Shown here: positions 1 to 7,986 of the stretch, piece after piece | How the letters are laid out: every line of letters begins with the position of its first letter | Position numbering within the stretch: position 1 is the first letter of the stretch | Assembly: GCF_029953595.1 (NCBI RefSeq) | Contig: NZ_CP124535.1 | Location: 1,458,001 to 1,522,000 of the forward strand | DNA length: 64,000 bases | Origin: Fuscovulum ytuae | GTDB lineage: Bacteria > Pseudomonadota > Alphaproteobacteria > Rhodobacterales > Rhodobacteraceae | Direction: 5' to 3' | Notes under the pieces: model-generated | Told to the model about the DNA's origin: nothing | What the model saw: the letters and a program-made list of their open reading frames with translations, nothing else | Database searches by the model: none | Program-made: the position numbers and the translations under genes

Positions 1-1357
1 GGGCGGTGATCTCGGCCACCGCTGCCTCTACCAGATCGGGGCGGGCGCGGGATTCGACGTTGAGGCGGAGGAGCGGTTCGGTGTTCGAGCCGCGCAGGTT
101 CATCCGCCATGTGCCGAAATCGAGCGAGAGGCCGTCGGTCAGGTCGCGGCTTTCGGCGCGGGGGGTGTAGAGCGCGTCGATGCGGGCGATGGCGGCGGGG
201 ACGTCGGCCACGCGGAAGTTGATCTCGCCCGAGGACGGAAAGGCGGCACGGCGGTCGGCCAGCAGCGTGGCGAGGGGTTGGCCCGTGCGGCCGATGAGTT
301 CGGCGAGGAGAAGCCACGGGATCATGCCGCTGTCGCAGGCGTAGAAGTCGCGGAAGTAGTGATGGGCCGACATTTCGCCGCCATAAACGGCACCGGTGTC
401 GCGGAGCGCCTGTTTGAGGAAGGCGTGTCCCGTCCGGGCCATGACGGCGCGGCCCCCGGCAGTGGCGATGGCGGCTTGGGTGGCAAGGATCACGCGGGGG
501 TCGTGGATGATGGTGGACCCCGGTTCCTTGGCGCAGAACACCTCGGCCAGAAGGCCCACGACATATTCGCCGGGGACGAAGCGGCCTTCGTGATCGAAGA
601 AGAAGCAGCGGTCGAAATCGCCGTCGAAGGCGACGCCCAGATCGGCGCGGGCCGCGATTACCGCCTGGGCGGTGGCGGGCTGGTTTTCGGGCAGGAGCGG
701 GTTTGGGATACCGTTGGGGAAGCTGCCATCGGGCGCGTGATGCATCCGGGTGAAGCGGAGGGGGGCACCTTTGGCCATGAGCGCTGTGGCGAGTGCGTCG
801 AAGGTGGGGCCTGCGGCACCGTTGCCGCAATTGACGAGGATGTGGAGGGGGCGGAGTGCGGCGATATCCACGAAGGAAAGGACGCGGTCCACGTAAGCCG
901 CGCGGGTGGCGCCGGCGTCGGTGAGGGTGCCGCCGGGTTGGGCCGGCGCGAAGGCTTGCGTTTCGGCCAAGGCCCGGATCGCGGCCATTGTGGTGGCGGG
1001 GTCGAGGGGGGCGGCCCCGGCCTGCACCAGTTTCATCCCGTTGTAATCCATCGGGTTATGCGAGGCGGTGACGCAGATGCCGCCATCGGCCGCCAGATGC
1101 CCGGTGGCGAAATAGACCTCTTCCGTGCCGCAGAGGCCGAGGTCCAGCACCTCGACCCCCGCTTGCATCAGGCCTTGGGCGACGGCGGCGGCGAGGCTTT
1201 CGGAGGAGGCGCGGATGTCGCGGCCCAGCACGACGCGGCGCGCGGCGAGCGTTTCCCCATAGGCGCGGCCAATGCGGCGCGCGATGCCTTCGTCAAGGTC
1301 AATCCCGAGGCGGCCGCGGATGTCATAGGCTTTGAAGCAGGTCAGCGGTTCGGACAT
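1..1357 (-). CDS. manB: Phosphomannomutase (C-terminus beyond the left edge)
   Basis: Interconverts mannose-6-phosphate and mannose-1-phosphate in the cytoplasm, the step before GDP-mannose. The N-terminus has the alpha-D-phosphohexomutase opening (KAYDIRG near residue 9), the phosphoserine loop TASHNP near residue 96, and near the visible end RGSNTEPLLRLNVES, the phosphate-binding C-terminal domain. About 452 codons are in the window without a stop; family members run 450-500 residues, so only a short tail is missing. The ATG at 1357 has a strong AGGAGG eight bases upstream. The GDP-mannose pyrophosphorylase for the next step is at 5.5-6.9 kb. A phosphoglucomutase-type activity cannot be excluded, but TASHNP plus the manC partner favour mannose. 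Confidence 0.9.
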   Translation of the reverse strand, partial: MSEPLTCFKAYDIRGRLGIDLDEGIARRIGRAYGETLAARRVVLGRDIRASSESLAAAVAQGLMQAGVEVLDLGLCGTEEVYFATGHLAADGGICVTASHNPMDYNGMKLVQAGAAPLDPATTMAAIRALAETQAFAPAQPGGTLTDAGATRAAYVDRVLSFVDIAALRPLHILVNCGNGAAGPTFDALATALMAKGAPLRFTRMHHAPDGSFPNGIPNPLLPENQPATAQAVIAARADLGVAFDGDFDRCFFFDHEGRFVPGEYVVGLLAEVFCAKEPGSTIIHDPRVILATQAAIATAGGRAVMARTGHAFLKQALRDTGAVYGGEMSAHHYFRDFYACDSGMIPWLLLAELIGRTGQPLATLLADRRAAFPSSGEINFRVADVPAAIARIDALYTPRAESRDLTDGLSLDFGTWRMNLRGSNTEPLLRLNVESRARPDLVEAAVAEITA

Positions 1358-1548
1358 TGGGGCCTCCTGATGCACTCGGACAGGTTTGGGTGGTAGCAGG
1401 CGGCATCGGTGACGGGAAGGGGGCGATATGGTGCGTAAAAGAATCGGCTTTACATTTCTGACTGTTTCAATAAGGTAATTGGCAGACGCTTAGCCAACCC
1501 CTGTGGTCAGCCCGGTGCCCTTCCCCTTTTCACAAAGAGGCCGGTCCC

Positions 1549-1692
1549 ATGATCCGATCCCCAGACTCCCCACCTGCCCCTGCCCTGCCCGATTGGCTGG
1601 AATGGATGCGCCTTGCCCTTTGCGATGGATTGCCGATGAGTGGCGGGCTGTCGCTGGAAGTGCTGTTTGATCGGTTGGAGGGGCGGGCATGA
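1549..1692 (+). CDS. Small ORF of 47 residues, translationally coupled to hemP
   Basis: I do not recognise this protein. It opens with a Pro-rich stretch followed by an amphipathic Trp/Leu segment (DWLEWMRLAL) and has no signal peptide or membrane helix. The case for it being real is structural: AGAGG lies about eight bases before the ATG, and its stop overlaps the hemP start as ATGA. It could be a leader peptide controlling hemP translation or a small partner protein. It could also be a chance ORF. Confidence 0.45.
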   Translation: MIRSPDSPPAPALPDWLEWMRLALCDGLPMSGGLSLEVLFDRLEGRA

Positions 1693-1904
1693 CACTGCAT
1701 TCCGATCCGAGGCGGTTGACGGGGGATGCGATGTGTCCGGTTCCGGCGGGTGCGGTGGCGCCGCTGCGGTCGGGGCTGGAGGTGGCCCCTTTGCATGATG
1801 CGCGGGTCTTGACGCGCGGCGGGGTACAGGCGCGGATCGTGCTGGATGGGCAGGTCTATGCGCTGCGGATCACGCGGGCGGGCAAGTTGATCCTGACCAA
1901 GTAA
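1689..1904 (+). CDS. hemP: Hemin uptake protein HemP
   Basis: 71 residues, ending in the HemP signature RITRAGKLILTK, which fits the family closely. HemP proteins are small cytosolic proteins linked to haem uptake and iron-responsive expression; the biochemical role is not settled. Its start overlaps the stop of the 47-residue ORF at 1549. No haem transporter or receptor gene is adjacent, which is common for stand-alone hemP genes. No convincing iron-responsive operator was found upstream, although 1430-1490 is AT-richer than its surroundings and is the likely promoter. Confidence 0.88.
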   Translation: MTLHSDPRRLTGDAMCPVPAGAVAPLRSGLEVAPLHDARVLTRGGVQARIVLDGQVYALRITRAGKLILTK

Positions 1905-1959
1905 AGGGCCGCCGCGACAGCGCCGTGACAGGCTGGGGATGGCGGTGTAAGGGTCGGGC

Positions 1960-3288
1960 ATGACTGATCCCGCCCCCCTGCCCCCGTCATCGCCGCCTGA
2001 TGCGCCCCTGCTGGCGATTTGGCGCGGGGTGACCTTTGCGCTGGCCCCGCTTGCGCCGCTGCTTCTGCGCTGGCGGCGGGGGCGCGGGAAGGAGGATGCG
2101 ATCCGCTGGCGCGAGAAGCTGGGGGTTGCGTCGGTGGCGCGGCCTTCGGGTGAGGTGATTTGGCTGCATGCGGTGAGCGTCGGGGAAGGATTGTCGGTTC
2201 TGCCTTTGGTGCGGGCGCTTCGTGCGGGGCGGTCGGGCGCGATGGTTCTGCTGACCTGCGGGACGGTGACGGCGGCGCGGCTTTTGGCGGATCGGTTGCC
2301 GGAGGGTGTTGTGCTGCAATTCCTGCCGCTGGACCTGCCCGGTCCGGTGGCGCGGTTTTTGGATCATTGGCGGCCAGATGTGGCGGTGCTGGTGGAGAGC
2401 GAGTTCTGGCCAAGGCTGATGCGGGCGGTGGTTCGGCGCGGGGTGCCGCTGGTTCTGGCCAATGCGCGGATATCGGAGCGGTCGGCGGCGCGTTGGGCGC
2501 GGGCGCGGGGTGTTTCGCGGGCGCTTTTGGAGCATTTCACGGTGATCGGGGCGCCGGATGCGGCGATGGCGGCGCGGCTTGTGTCGCTTGGGGCGGATGC
2601 GGGGCGGGTGCGGGTTCTGGGCACGCTGAAGCGGGCGGCAGAGCCTTTGGCGGTGGATGAGGGGGAACGGGCGCGGCTGGCGACGGTGTTCGGGGCGGCG
2701 CCCTTGTGGCTGGCGGCGTCGACCCATCCGGGCGAAGAAGAGGCGGTGGCCGCGGCACAGGCCGCCTTGCAGGCGGCTGTGCCGGGGGCGCGGCTGATCC
2801 TTGCGCCGCGTCATCCGGTGCGGGGCGAGGCGGTTGCGGGGCTGGTGCAGGCGGCAGGTTTGCGCGTGGCGCGGCGGTCTTTGGGGGAAAGCCCGGAGGG
2901 GGCGGAGGTCTATCTGGCCGATACTTTGGGCGAGATGGGGCTGTGGTTCGCGCTGGCCCCGGTCAGTTTCCTTGGCGGGTCGCTTGTGGCGGATGTGGGG
3001 GGGCACAATGCCTATGAACCCGCCGTGATGGGATCGGCGATCCTGCACGGGCCGGGGGTTGGGAATTTCGCCGATCTTTATGCGCGGCTGGGGGCGGCGG
3101 GAGGTGCCGAGCAGGTGGCCGATGGCGCAGCGCTGGCGGCGGCGGTGACGGGGCTATGGTCCGATGCGGGGCGGCGGGAAGCAATGATCCGGGCCGCGCG
3201 TGGGGTGCTGGAGGCCGAGGCGGATGGGGTGGCCGCGACGGCAGGAATGATCCTTGGCTGCCTGCCCACCACGGGGCGCGGTCAGTAA
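1960..3288 (+). CDS. waaA: 3-deoxy-D-manno-octulosonic acid (Kdo) transferase
   Basis: Transfers Kdo from CMP-Kdo to the lipid A precursor at the inner face of the cytoplasmic membrane. The 442 residues match the usual 420-440. A hydrophobic anchor lies at about residues 20-40, followed by the family N-terminal motif WLHAVSVGE (about 68-76), then the GT-B donor domain with STHPGEE (about 254) and the sugar-nucleotide site GGHNAYEPA near residue 347. The stop overlaps the end of the convergent lpxL-like gene by 7 bases. The ribosome-binding site is weak (GGTCGGG region). Confidence 0.93.
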   Translation: MTDPAPLPPSSPPDAPLLAIWRGVTFALAPLAPLLLRWRRGRGKEDAIRWREKLGVASVARPSGEVIWLHAVSVGEGLSVLPLVRALRAGRSGAMVLLTCGTVTAARLLADRLPEGVVLQFLPLDLPGPVARFLDHWRPDVAVLVESEFWPRLMRAVVRRGVPLVLANARISERSAARWARARGVSRALLEHFTVIGAPDAAMAARLVSLGADAGRVRVLGTLKRAAEPLAVDEGERARLATVFGAAPLWLAASTHPGEEEAVAAAQAALQAAVPGARLILAPRHPVRGEAVAGLVQAAGLRVARRSLGESPEGAEVYLADTLGEMGLWFALAPVSFLGGSLVADVGGHNAYEPAVMGSAILHGPGVGNFADLYARLGAAGGAEQVADGAALAAAVTGLWSDAGRREAMIRAARGVLEAEADGVAATAGMILGCLPTTGRGQ

Positions 3289-4172
3289 ATCCGGTTCGTC
3301 ATCTTCCAGCGGCGATGGGTCCAGAGCCATTGGTCCATATGCGCGCGGACCTGCGCTTCGAGGCTGTCATTCAGGGCTTGGGTCATGGCTTCGGCTGTGC
3401 TGTGGGGGATCGCTGCCTCGACCCGCAGGTCAAAGCCGCCATCGGGGCGGCGCAGGCCATAGGTGGGCAGGACCAGCGCGTCATAGCGCAGCGCCATTTC
3501 GGCGGGCGAGAGGGAGGTAAGCGCGGGTTGGCCAAAGAAGGAAAGCACCGCGCCGTCGCCCATGGATTGATCAAGCACCACGCCCACCATGCCGCCGCCC
3601 TTCAGGAAGCGGATCATTTCGGCCAGACCCTTGCGGCCACGGGGGAAGAGGGGGGTGCCGATGCGCGAGATGGCGGCGACGTAATGTTCGTTGAAAAAGG
3701 CGTTGTCCATCGGGCGGTAGAGGCCGCCCACCGGATAGCCGCGCGCGATGAGACCGCCGCGGATCGCATCGTAATTGCCCAGATGTCCGGTCACCAAAAG
3801 GACGGGGCGGCGGGTGCGGAGCGCCTCTTCCAGCGCCGGGACACCGGGGCCTTGCAGGGGTTCGCCTGCCACGCGGGCGACGAAATCGGGGCCGGAGTAA
3901 AGCTCGGCCAGCGTGCGGCCAATGCTGCGGGGGACGGCGCGTTCTAGGGCCTTGCGTTGGTCTGCGGGCAGGTCGGGACGGACGAGGGTAAGGTTGTCGC
4001 GGATGCGCGCGCGCCAGCCCGCCAGCGGGGCCACGATATGGGCCATCAGGGCGGCGGCGACGTGGCGGCGGGTGTCGAAGGGCAGGCACAGAAGGAGCCA
4101 GAGCGCGCCACGGATCAGCCGATCCGTGACCCAGTCGGCCAGCCTTTTGCCCCTGCTTTGGATCACTGCCAT
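3282..4172 (-). CDS. lpxL: Lipid A late acyltransferase, LpxL/HtrB family
   Basis: Adds a secondary acyl chain to Kdo2-lipid IVA at the inner membrane. It has the HX4D catalytic motif of the family (HLGNYD, about residue 131), an N-terminal hydrophobic segment (about 20-35) and a family-typical end with WTHRRWK. Length from the chosen ATG is 296 residues, normal for LpxL. The reading frame extends 24 codons upstream to 4244, but that extension is unlike the family, so MAVIQSRG at 4172 is preferred. Convergent with waaA, overlapping by 7 bases, consistent with a lipid A/inner-core group. LpxL and LpxM cannot be told apart here. Confidence 0.88.
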   Translation of the reverse strand: MAVIQSRGKRLADWVTDRLIRGALWLLLCLPFDTRRHVAAALMAHIVAPLAGWRARIRDNLTLVRPDLPADQRKALERAVPRSIGRTLAELYSGPDFVARVAGEPLQGPGVPALEEALRTRRPVLLVTGHLGNYDAIRGGLIARGYPVGGLYRPMDNAFFNEHYVAAISRIGTPLFPRGRKGLAEMIRFLKGGGMVGVVLDQSMGDGAVLSFFGQPALTSLSPAEMALRYDALVLPTYGLRRPDGGFDLRVEAAIPHSTAEAMTQALNDSLEAQVRAHMDQWLWTHRRWKMTNRIY

Positions 4173-4274
4173 GTCCGGTTCCGTCTGAGGGGGGCCACGG
4201 CCCCCGGACCGGGGGGAGATATAGCCGCGCCACCCTGCCGTCACAACCCGAGTTCATGGGCCGACTTCATAGGC

Positions 4275-4313
4275 CGCCGTCATGGGGCGCCGTCATGGGT
4301 CGCCGTCATGGGT
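4275..4313 (+). repeat. Three tandem copies of a 13-bp unit
   Basis: The unit CGCCGTCATGGGK (K = G or T) occurs three times head to tail between the divergent lpxL-like and glycosyltransferase genes, with a degenerate fourth copy just upstream. The unit is not a multiple of three and lies outside both genes. Copy number may vary between strains and change spacing in the shared promoter region. Confidence 0.85.
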
Positions 4314-4393
4314 TGTTCAGGGGTGCGTTGCGTTGACAGGGGGCAGGAAGCGAGGTCTATGGGGTGGACCCGAAAAAGAGGCAGGACAGGCGG

Positions 4394-5461
4394 ATGGCGG
4401 ACGGGGTGCCCGAGCTTTACGTGACCAATTTCAACAAACGCTTCACTGGCGTGTCGTCGACGCTGCGGGCGGTCCTGCAGCAGCATCTGGGGCGTTATCG
4501 CAGCGTGCTGGTGGGGGTGGGTCTGCCGGGTTTGCCCGACCCGATCACGAAGCGCGAGGCCTTGCGCCTGTCGCGGGAACGGCCTGCGGGGCGGCCCTTT
4601 GCGATCTGGCATGTGCGGCGGAATACCGAAATGCAACTGGCGATCCTTGCGCGGGACGTGCTGCGGCTGCCGATACGGACGGTCTTCACCTCGGCCGCGA
4701 AGCATCGGCATTCGGCTTGGCCAAGGTTCCTGATTTCGCGGATGGACCGGATCATCGCGACGAGCGATGAGGCCGCGCGCTGCGTGGGGCGGCATGATAC
4801 GGTGATCCCGCATGGGGTGGATACGGTGCGGTTTTGCCCGCCCCCGGAGCGGGCGGCGGAATGGGCCAAAACGGGCTATCCGGGGGAGTATGGGATCGTC
4901 ACGGTGGGGCGCATCCGGCCCTCTAAGGGAAGCGATATCTTTGTCAAGGCGATGATCCGGGCGCTGCCCGATCTGCCGGGGGCCACGGCGGTGCTGGTGG
5001 GGCTGGCCAAGCCGGAAGATCAGGGGTTTGTGGCCAAGATGAAGGCCGAGATTGCAGCGGCGGGGATGGAGGGGCGCATCTTCTTTTCCGGAAGCATATC
5101 GGATGAGGCGCTGCTGACGATCCTGAAAGGGTCGCGGCTTTTGTGCGCGACGCCGCGCTATGAGCCTTTTGGCGTAACGCCCTTGGAGGGGATGGCTTGT
5201 GGCCTGCCCATCGTGGCGACGGCGACGGGGCATTTTGCCGAATGTGTGGGCGATCCGGACAACCCGGAAGAGGCCGGGCGCATCGTGCCGATCGAAGATG
5301 TGGCGGCGGTGGCCGATGCGGTGCGTTGGGCGCTGGAGGATGCGGCGCACTGGGCCGGGCTGTCGGCGCGGGCAAGAGCGCGGGTGGAGCGGGTCTTCAG
5401 CATCGAAGGCGAGGCGGCGGGGATCGCCGCGATCTATGAGGCGCTTTGGGCAGAGGGGTGA
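4394..5461 (+). CDS. GT4-family glycosyltransferase, probable LPS core
   Basis: A GT-B retaining glycosyltransferase of the group 1 type. The N-terminal acceptor domain is followed by IPHGVDTVRF (about 143), the donor-domain opening VGRIRPSKGSDI (about 172) and the signature YEPFGVTPLEGMACGLPIVAT (about 257-277), which holds the EX7E pair. There are no membrane helices. Placed beside waaA, lpxL and the two GDP-mannose genes, it is most simply an LPS-core or related mannosyltransferase; donor and acceptor are not proven. A GTG at 4364 is also in frame; the ATG at 4394 is preceded by an AGGACAGGCGG stretch and gives a family-like N-terminus. Confidence 0.8.
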   Translation: MADGVPELYVTNFNKRFTGVSSTLRAVLQQHLGRYRSVLVGVGLPGLPDPITKREALRLSRERPAGRPFAIWHVRRNTEMQLAILARDVLRLPIRTVFTSAAKHRHSAWPRFLISRMDRIIATSDEAARCVGRHDTVIPHGVDTVRFCPPPERAAEWAKTGYPGEYGIVTVGRIRPSKGSDIFVKAMIRALPDLPGATAVLVGLAKPEDQGFVAKMKAEIAAAGMEGRIFFSGSISDEALLTILKGSRLLCATPRYEPFGVTPLEGMACGLPIVATATGHFAECVGDPDNPEEAGRIVPIEDVAAVADAVRWALEDAAHWAGLSARARARVERVFSIEGEAAGIAAIYEALWAEG

Positions 5462-5491
5462 GGGGTAGTGCGTGCTGGCACGCACCACCCC
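5462..5491. terminator. Hairpin terminator between convergent genes
   Basis: GTGCGTGC and GCACGCAC form an 8-bp perfect stem around TG, extendable by five more pairs (GGGGT/ACCCC) across one mismatch. It begins immediately after the glycosyltransferase stop and sits before the convergent manC stop, so it can serve both strands. There is no clear U-tract. Confidence 0.7.
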
Positions 5492-5502
5492 CCTTTCGCG
5501 CC

Positions 5503-6945
5503 CTAGCCTTTCGCGCCTTGGCCCCTTGAATAGACATCCTCGTAGCGGATGATGTCATCTTCGCCGAGATAGCTGCCGGTCTGCACCTCGATCAGGACCA
5601 TGGGCACCTTGCCGGGGTTTTCCATGCGGTGCTTGGCCCCGAGCGGGATATAGACGCTTTCATTCTCGGTCACGAGGCGGACGGTTTCGTTCACCGTCAC
5701 CTTGGCCGTGCCTGTCACCACGATCCAATGTTCCGACCGGTGCATATGCGATTGCAGCGACAGCGCGGCCCCCGGCTTGACCACGATGCGCTTGACCTGA
5801 AAGCGGTCCGACAGGGCCAGCGTTTCGAACCAGCCCCAAGGGCGGTGGTCGCGGGGGAAGGTTTCGGCCTGTTTCGCGCCTTTGGTTTGCAGCACCTCGA
5901 CCGCTTTTTTCACATCCTGCGCGCGGGATTTATGAGCCACCAGCACGGCATCGGGGGTGGCGATGGCGATGATGTCGTCAAGGCCGATGCCGACAAGCTC
6001 CAGACTGTTATCTTCGGACCGCAGGAGGCTGTTTCGGCAATCGATGGCCGTGGCAGGGCCGGAAAGCGCATTGCCCTGCGCATCGCCGCCCATTTCGCTG
6101 GCCACGGCATCCCAGCCGCCCAAGTCTGACCAGCCCGCGCCGAAGGGCACGGCGATGAGGTTGGAACTGCGCTCCATCACGGCATAGTCGATGGAAATCG
6201 CCTCGGCCCCCGCCCAGGGGCCGGGGGCAAGGCGGAGGAAGCCCAGATCGACCTGTGCCTGATCGACCGCAGCCGTGACCGGGGGCAGAAGGGCGGGCGC
6301 ATGTTCGGTGAAGGCGGCAAGGATGGTGCGGGCGGTGAAGAGGAAGATGCCTGCGTTCCAGAGGTAATTGCCAGCGGCCAGCATCGCCTCGGCGGCGGGG
6401 CGGGCGGGTTTTTCGACAAAGCGGGTCAGGGCGACGGGCTGGCCGTCCTGCGCGGGGGCGGTGAGTTCCAGCCAGCCATAGCCGGTTTCGGCCCGTGTCG
6501 GGCGAATGCCGAAGGTGACGATATGGCCCGCGCGGGCGGCGGGCAGGCCTGCCGCGATGGCGGCGCGGAAGGCCGCCGCATCGGGGACGACGTGATCGGA
6601 GGGCGCGACAAGGATCAGCGCCTCGGGGTCCGCTTTCGCCAGATGCAGGGCGGCGGCCAGAACGGCGGGGGCGGTGTTGCGGGCGCTGGGTTCGATCAGG
6701 ATGGGGCCGGGATCAACGCCCACGGCGTGCAGCTGTTCGGTGACGATGAAGCGGTAATCCGATCCCGTGATGATGGTGGGGGGCGCGAAATCCGCGCCTG
6801 TCAGGCGGCGGGCGGAGGCCTGAAACAGGCTTTCGCGGTCGACCAGCCGGGTGAACTGTTTGGGAAAGCTTTTGCGCGAGAGCGGCCAGAGGCGGGTGCC
6901 GGAGCCGCCGCAGAGGAGGACGGGATGGATCATGGGAGAACTCAT
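5503..6945 (-). CDS. manC: Mannose-1-phosphate guanylyltransferase / mannose-6-phosphate isomerase
   Basis: Makes GDP-mannose from GTP and mannose-1-phosphate; the bifunctional class also isomerises fructose-6-phosphate and mannose-6-phosphate. The pyrophosphorylase signature LLCGGSGTRLWPLSRKSFPKQF opens the protein, VEKP lies near residue 170, and the C-terminal cupin (about 360-475) carries the isomerase motif region with QSHMHRSEHWIVV. The 480 residues match the type II fused form. Starts at 6945 and 6933 are both possible and neither has a good ribosome-binding site. It completes, with manB, the route from mannose-6-phosphate to GDP-mannose. Confidence 0.92.
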   Translation of the reverse strand: MSSPMIHPVLLCGGSGTRLWPLSRKSFPKQFTRLVDRESLFQASARRLTGADFAPPTIITGSDYRFIVTEQLHAVGVDPGPILIEPSARNTAPAVLAAALHLAKADPEALILVAPSDHVVPDAAAFRAAIAAGLPAARAGHIVTFGIRPTRAETGYGWLELTAPAQDGQPVALTRFVEKPARPAAEAMLAAGNYLWNAGIFLFTARTILAAFTEHAPALLPPVTAAVDQAQVDLGFLRLAPGPWAGAEAISIDYAVMERSSNLIAVPFGAGWSDLGGWDAVASEMGGDAQGNALSGPATAIDCRNSLLRSEDNSLELVGIGLDDIIAIATPDAVLVAHKSRAQDVKKAVEVLQTKGAKQAETFPRDHRPWGWFETLALSDRFQVKRIVVKPGAALSLQSHMHRSEHWIVVTGTAKVTVNETVRLVTENESVYIPLGAKHRMENPGKVPMVLIEVQTGSYLGEDDIIRYEDVYSRGQGAKG

Positions 6946-7032
6946 TGAGCGACCGAATATGCCATGGTTGGCAGGTTCGCGCAGTGCTGGCAACGGTCTT
7001 CCGCCGGAAACGGCAGGGGGTGCGGGCTTTGG

Positions 7033-7818
7033 TCACCCTGCCAGTGTGACATCAAGGAAAAGCATCACGACCAAGCCTAAGGCAAGGCCAAGGGTCGCGC
7101 GGTTTTGGTGCCCGGAGCGGTGGGTTTCGGGGATGATCTCGTGGCTGATGACATAGAGCATCGCGCCTGCCGCGAAGGCGAGGCCCCAAGGCAAAAGGGC
7201 GGCTGATACAGTGACGATGGCCGCACCGAGCAGGCCACCCATCGGCTCGACCAGCCCTGTGAGGGCCGCAACGGTGAAGGCGCGGCGGCCGGAATAGCCT
7301 TCGCCGCGCAGGGCGACGGCCACGGCAAGGCCTTCGGGCAGGTTCTGCAAGCCGATGCCAAGGCCAAGGGGGAGGCCGCCTTCTATCCCACCCTGACCGA
7401 AGCCCACACCAACGGCCAGGCCTTCGGGGATGTTGTGGATGGTGATGGCGATGATGAAGAGCCAGACTCGGCGCAGGCGGGGCGCGACCGGGCCTTCGGG
7501 TCCGGCGGCGAAATGCTCGTGGGGCAGTGCCTCGTTCAAGGCGGCGATAGCGCCCATCCCCATCAATAGGGCAAGGCAGACGATCAGCGCCGGGACGACG
7601 CGGCCTTCATGGGTGACGCCAGCCTGTGTGAGCGCCGGGATGATGAGCGAGAAGAAGGCCGCCGCCAGCATGACACCAGCGGCAAAGCCAAGCAGCATGT
7701 CGCGCGTCGCCGCACGGGGCACCTGACCGCGCAACACGGGAAGCGCGCCCAGCGCCGTCATCGACCCAGCCGCGAAACTGCCGAGAACGCCGAGAAGAAG
7801 GGGGGAGAGCGGTTCCAA
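7033..7818 (-). CDS. ZIP-family divalent metal transporter
   Basis: Imports divalent metal (typically zinc, possibly iron or manganese) across the inner membrane. About seven or eight hydrophobic helices are present. The paired metal-site helices are recognisable as HNIPEGLAVGVGFG and QNLPEGLAVAVALRG; the second has Gln where many members have His, which may alter selectivity. A His/Glu-containing loop (EALPHEHF) lies before them and SHEIIPETH near the end. The start is uncertain: the frame is open to a GTG at 7920 but those 34 residues look non-coding, so the TTG at 7818, just before the first helix, is given. Confidence 0.8.
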   Translation of the reverse strand: MEPLSPLLLGVLGSFAAGSMTALGALPVLRGQVPRAATRDMLLGFAAGVMLAAAFFSLIIPALTQAGVTHEGRVVPALIVCLALLMGMGAIAALNEALPHEHFAAGPEGPVAPRLRRVWLFIIAITIHNIPEGLAVGVGFGQGGIEGGLPLGLGIGLQNLPEGLAVAVALRGEGYSGRRAFTVAALTGLVEPMGGLLGAAIVTVSAALLPWGLAFAAGAMLYVISHEIIPETHRSGHQNRATLGLALGLVVMLFLDVTLAG

Positions 7819-7986
7819 GGATGCCTGTCTGATGACCTTTAACCAAGACTTACTCGCAATTCTCTGTGTTTGAAAAGCGGCTGGTTCTGGGCAATCCCTG
7901 TGCAATGCGGGGACTGCCACCGCCGTTGGATGGGCCGGGGTGGCGCAGCGGCGCAGGATCGATCCTTTGTCGGGGAGGCGCTTTGC

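Noticed and set aside
278-1396. Long plus-strand frame of 372 codons
   Set aside because: It is the antisense shadow of phosphomannomutase; the minus strand carries clear catalytic motifs and the plus-strand translation is Gly/Glu/Ala-biased with none.
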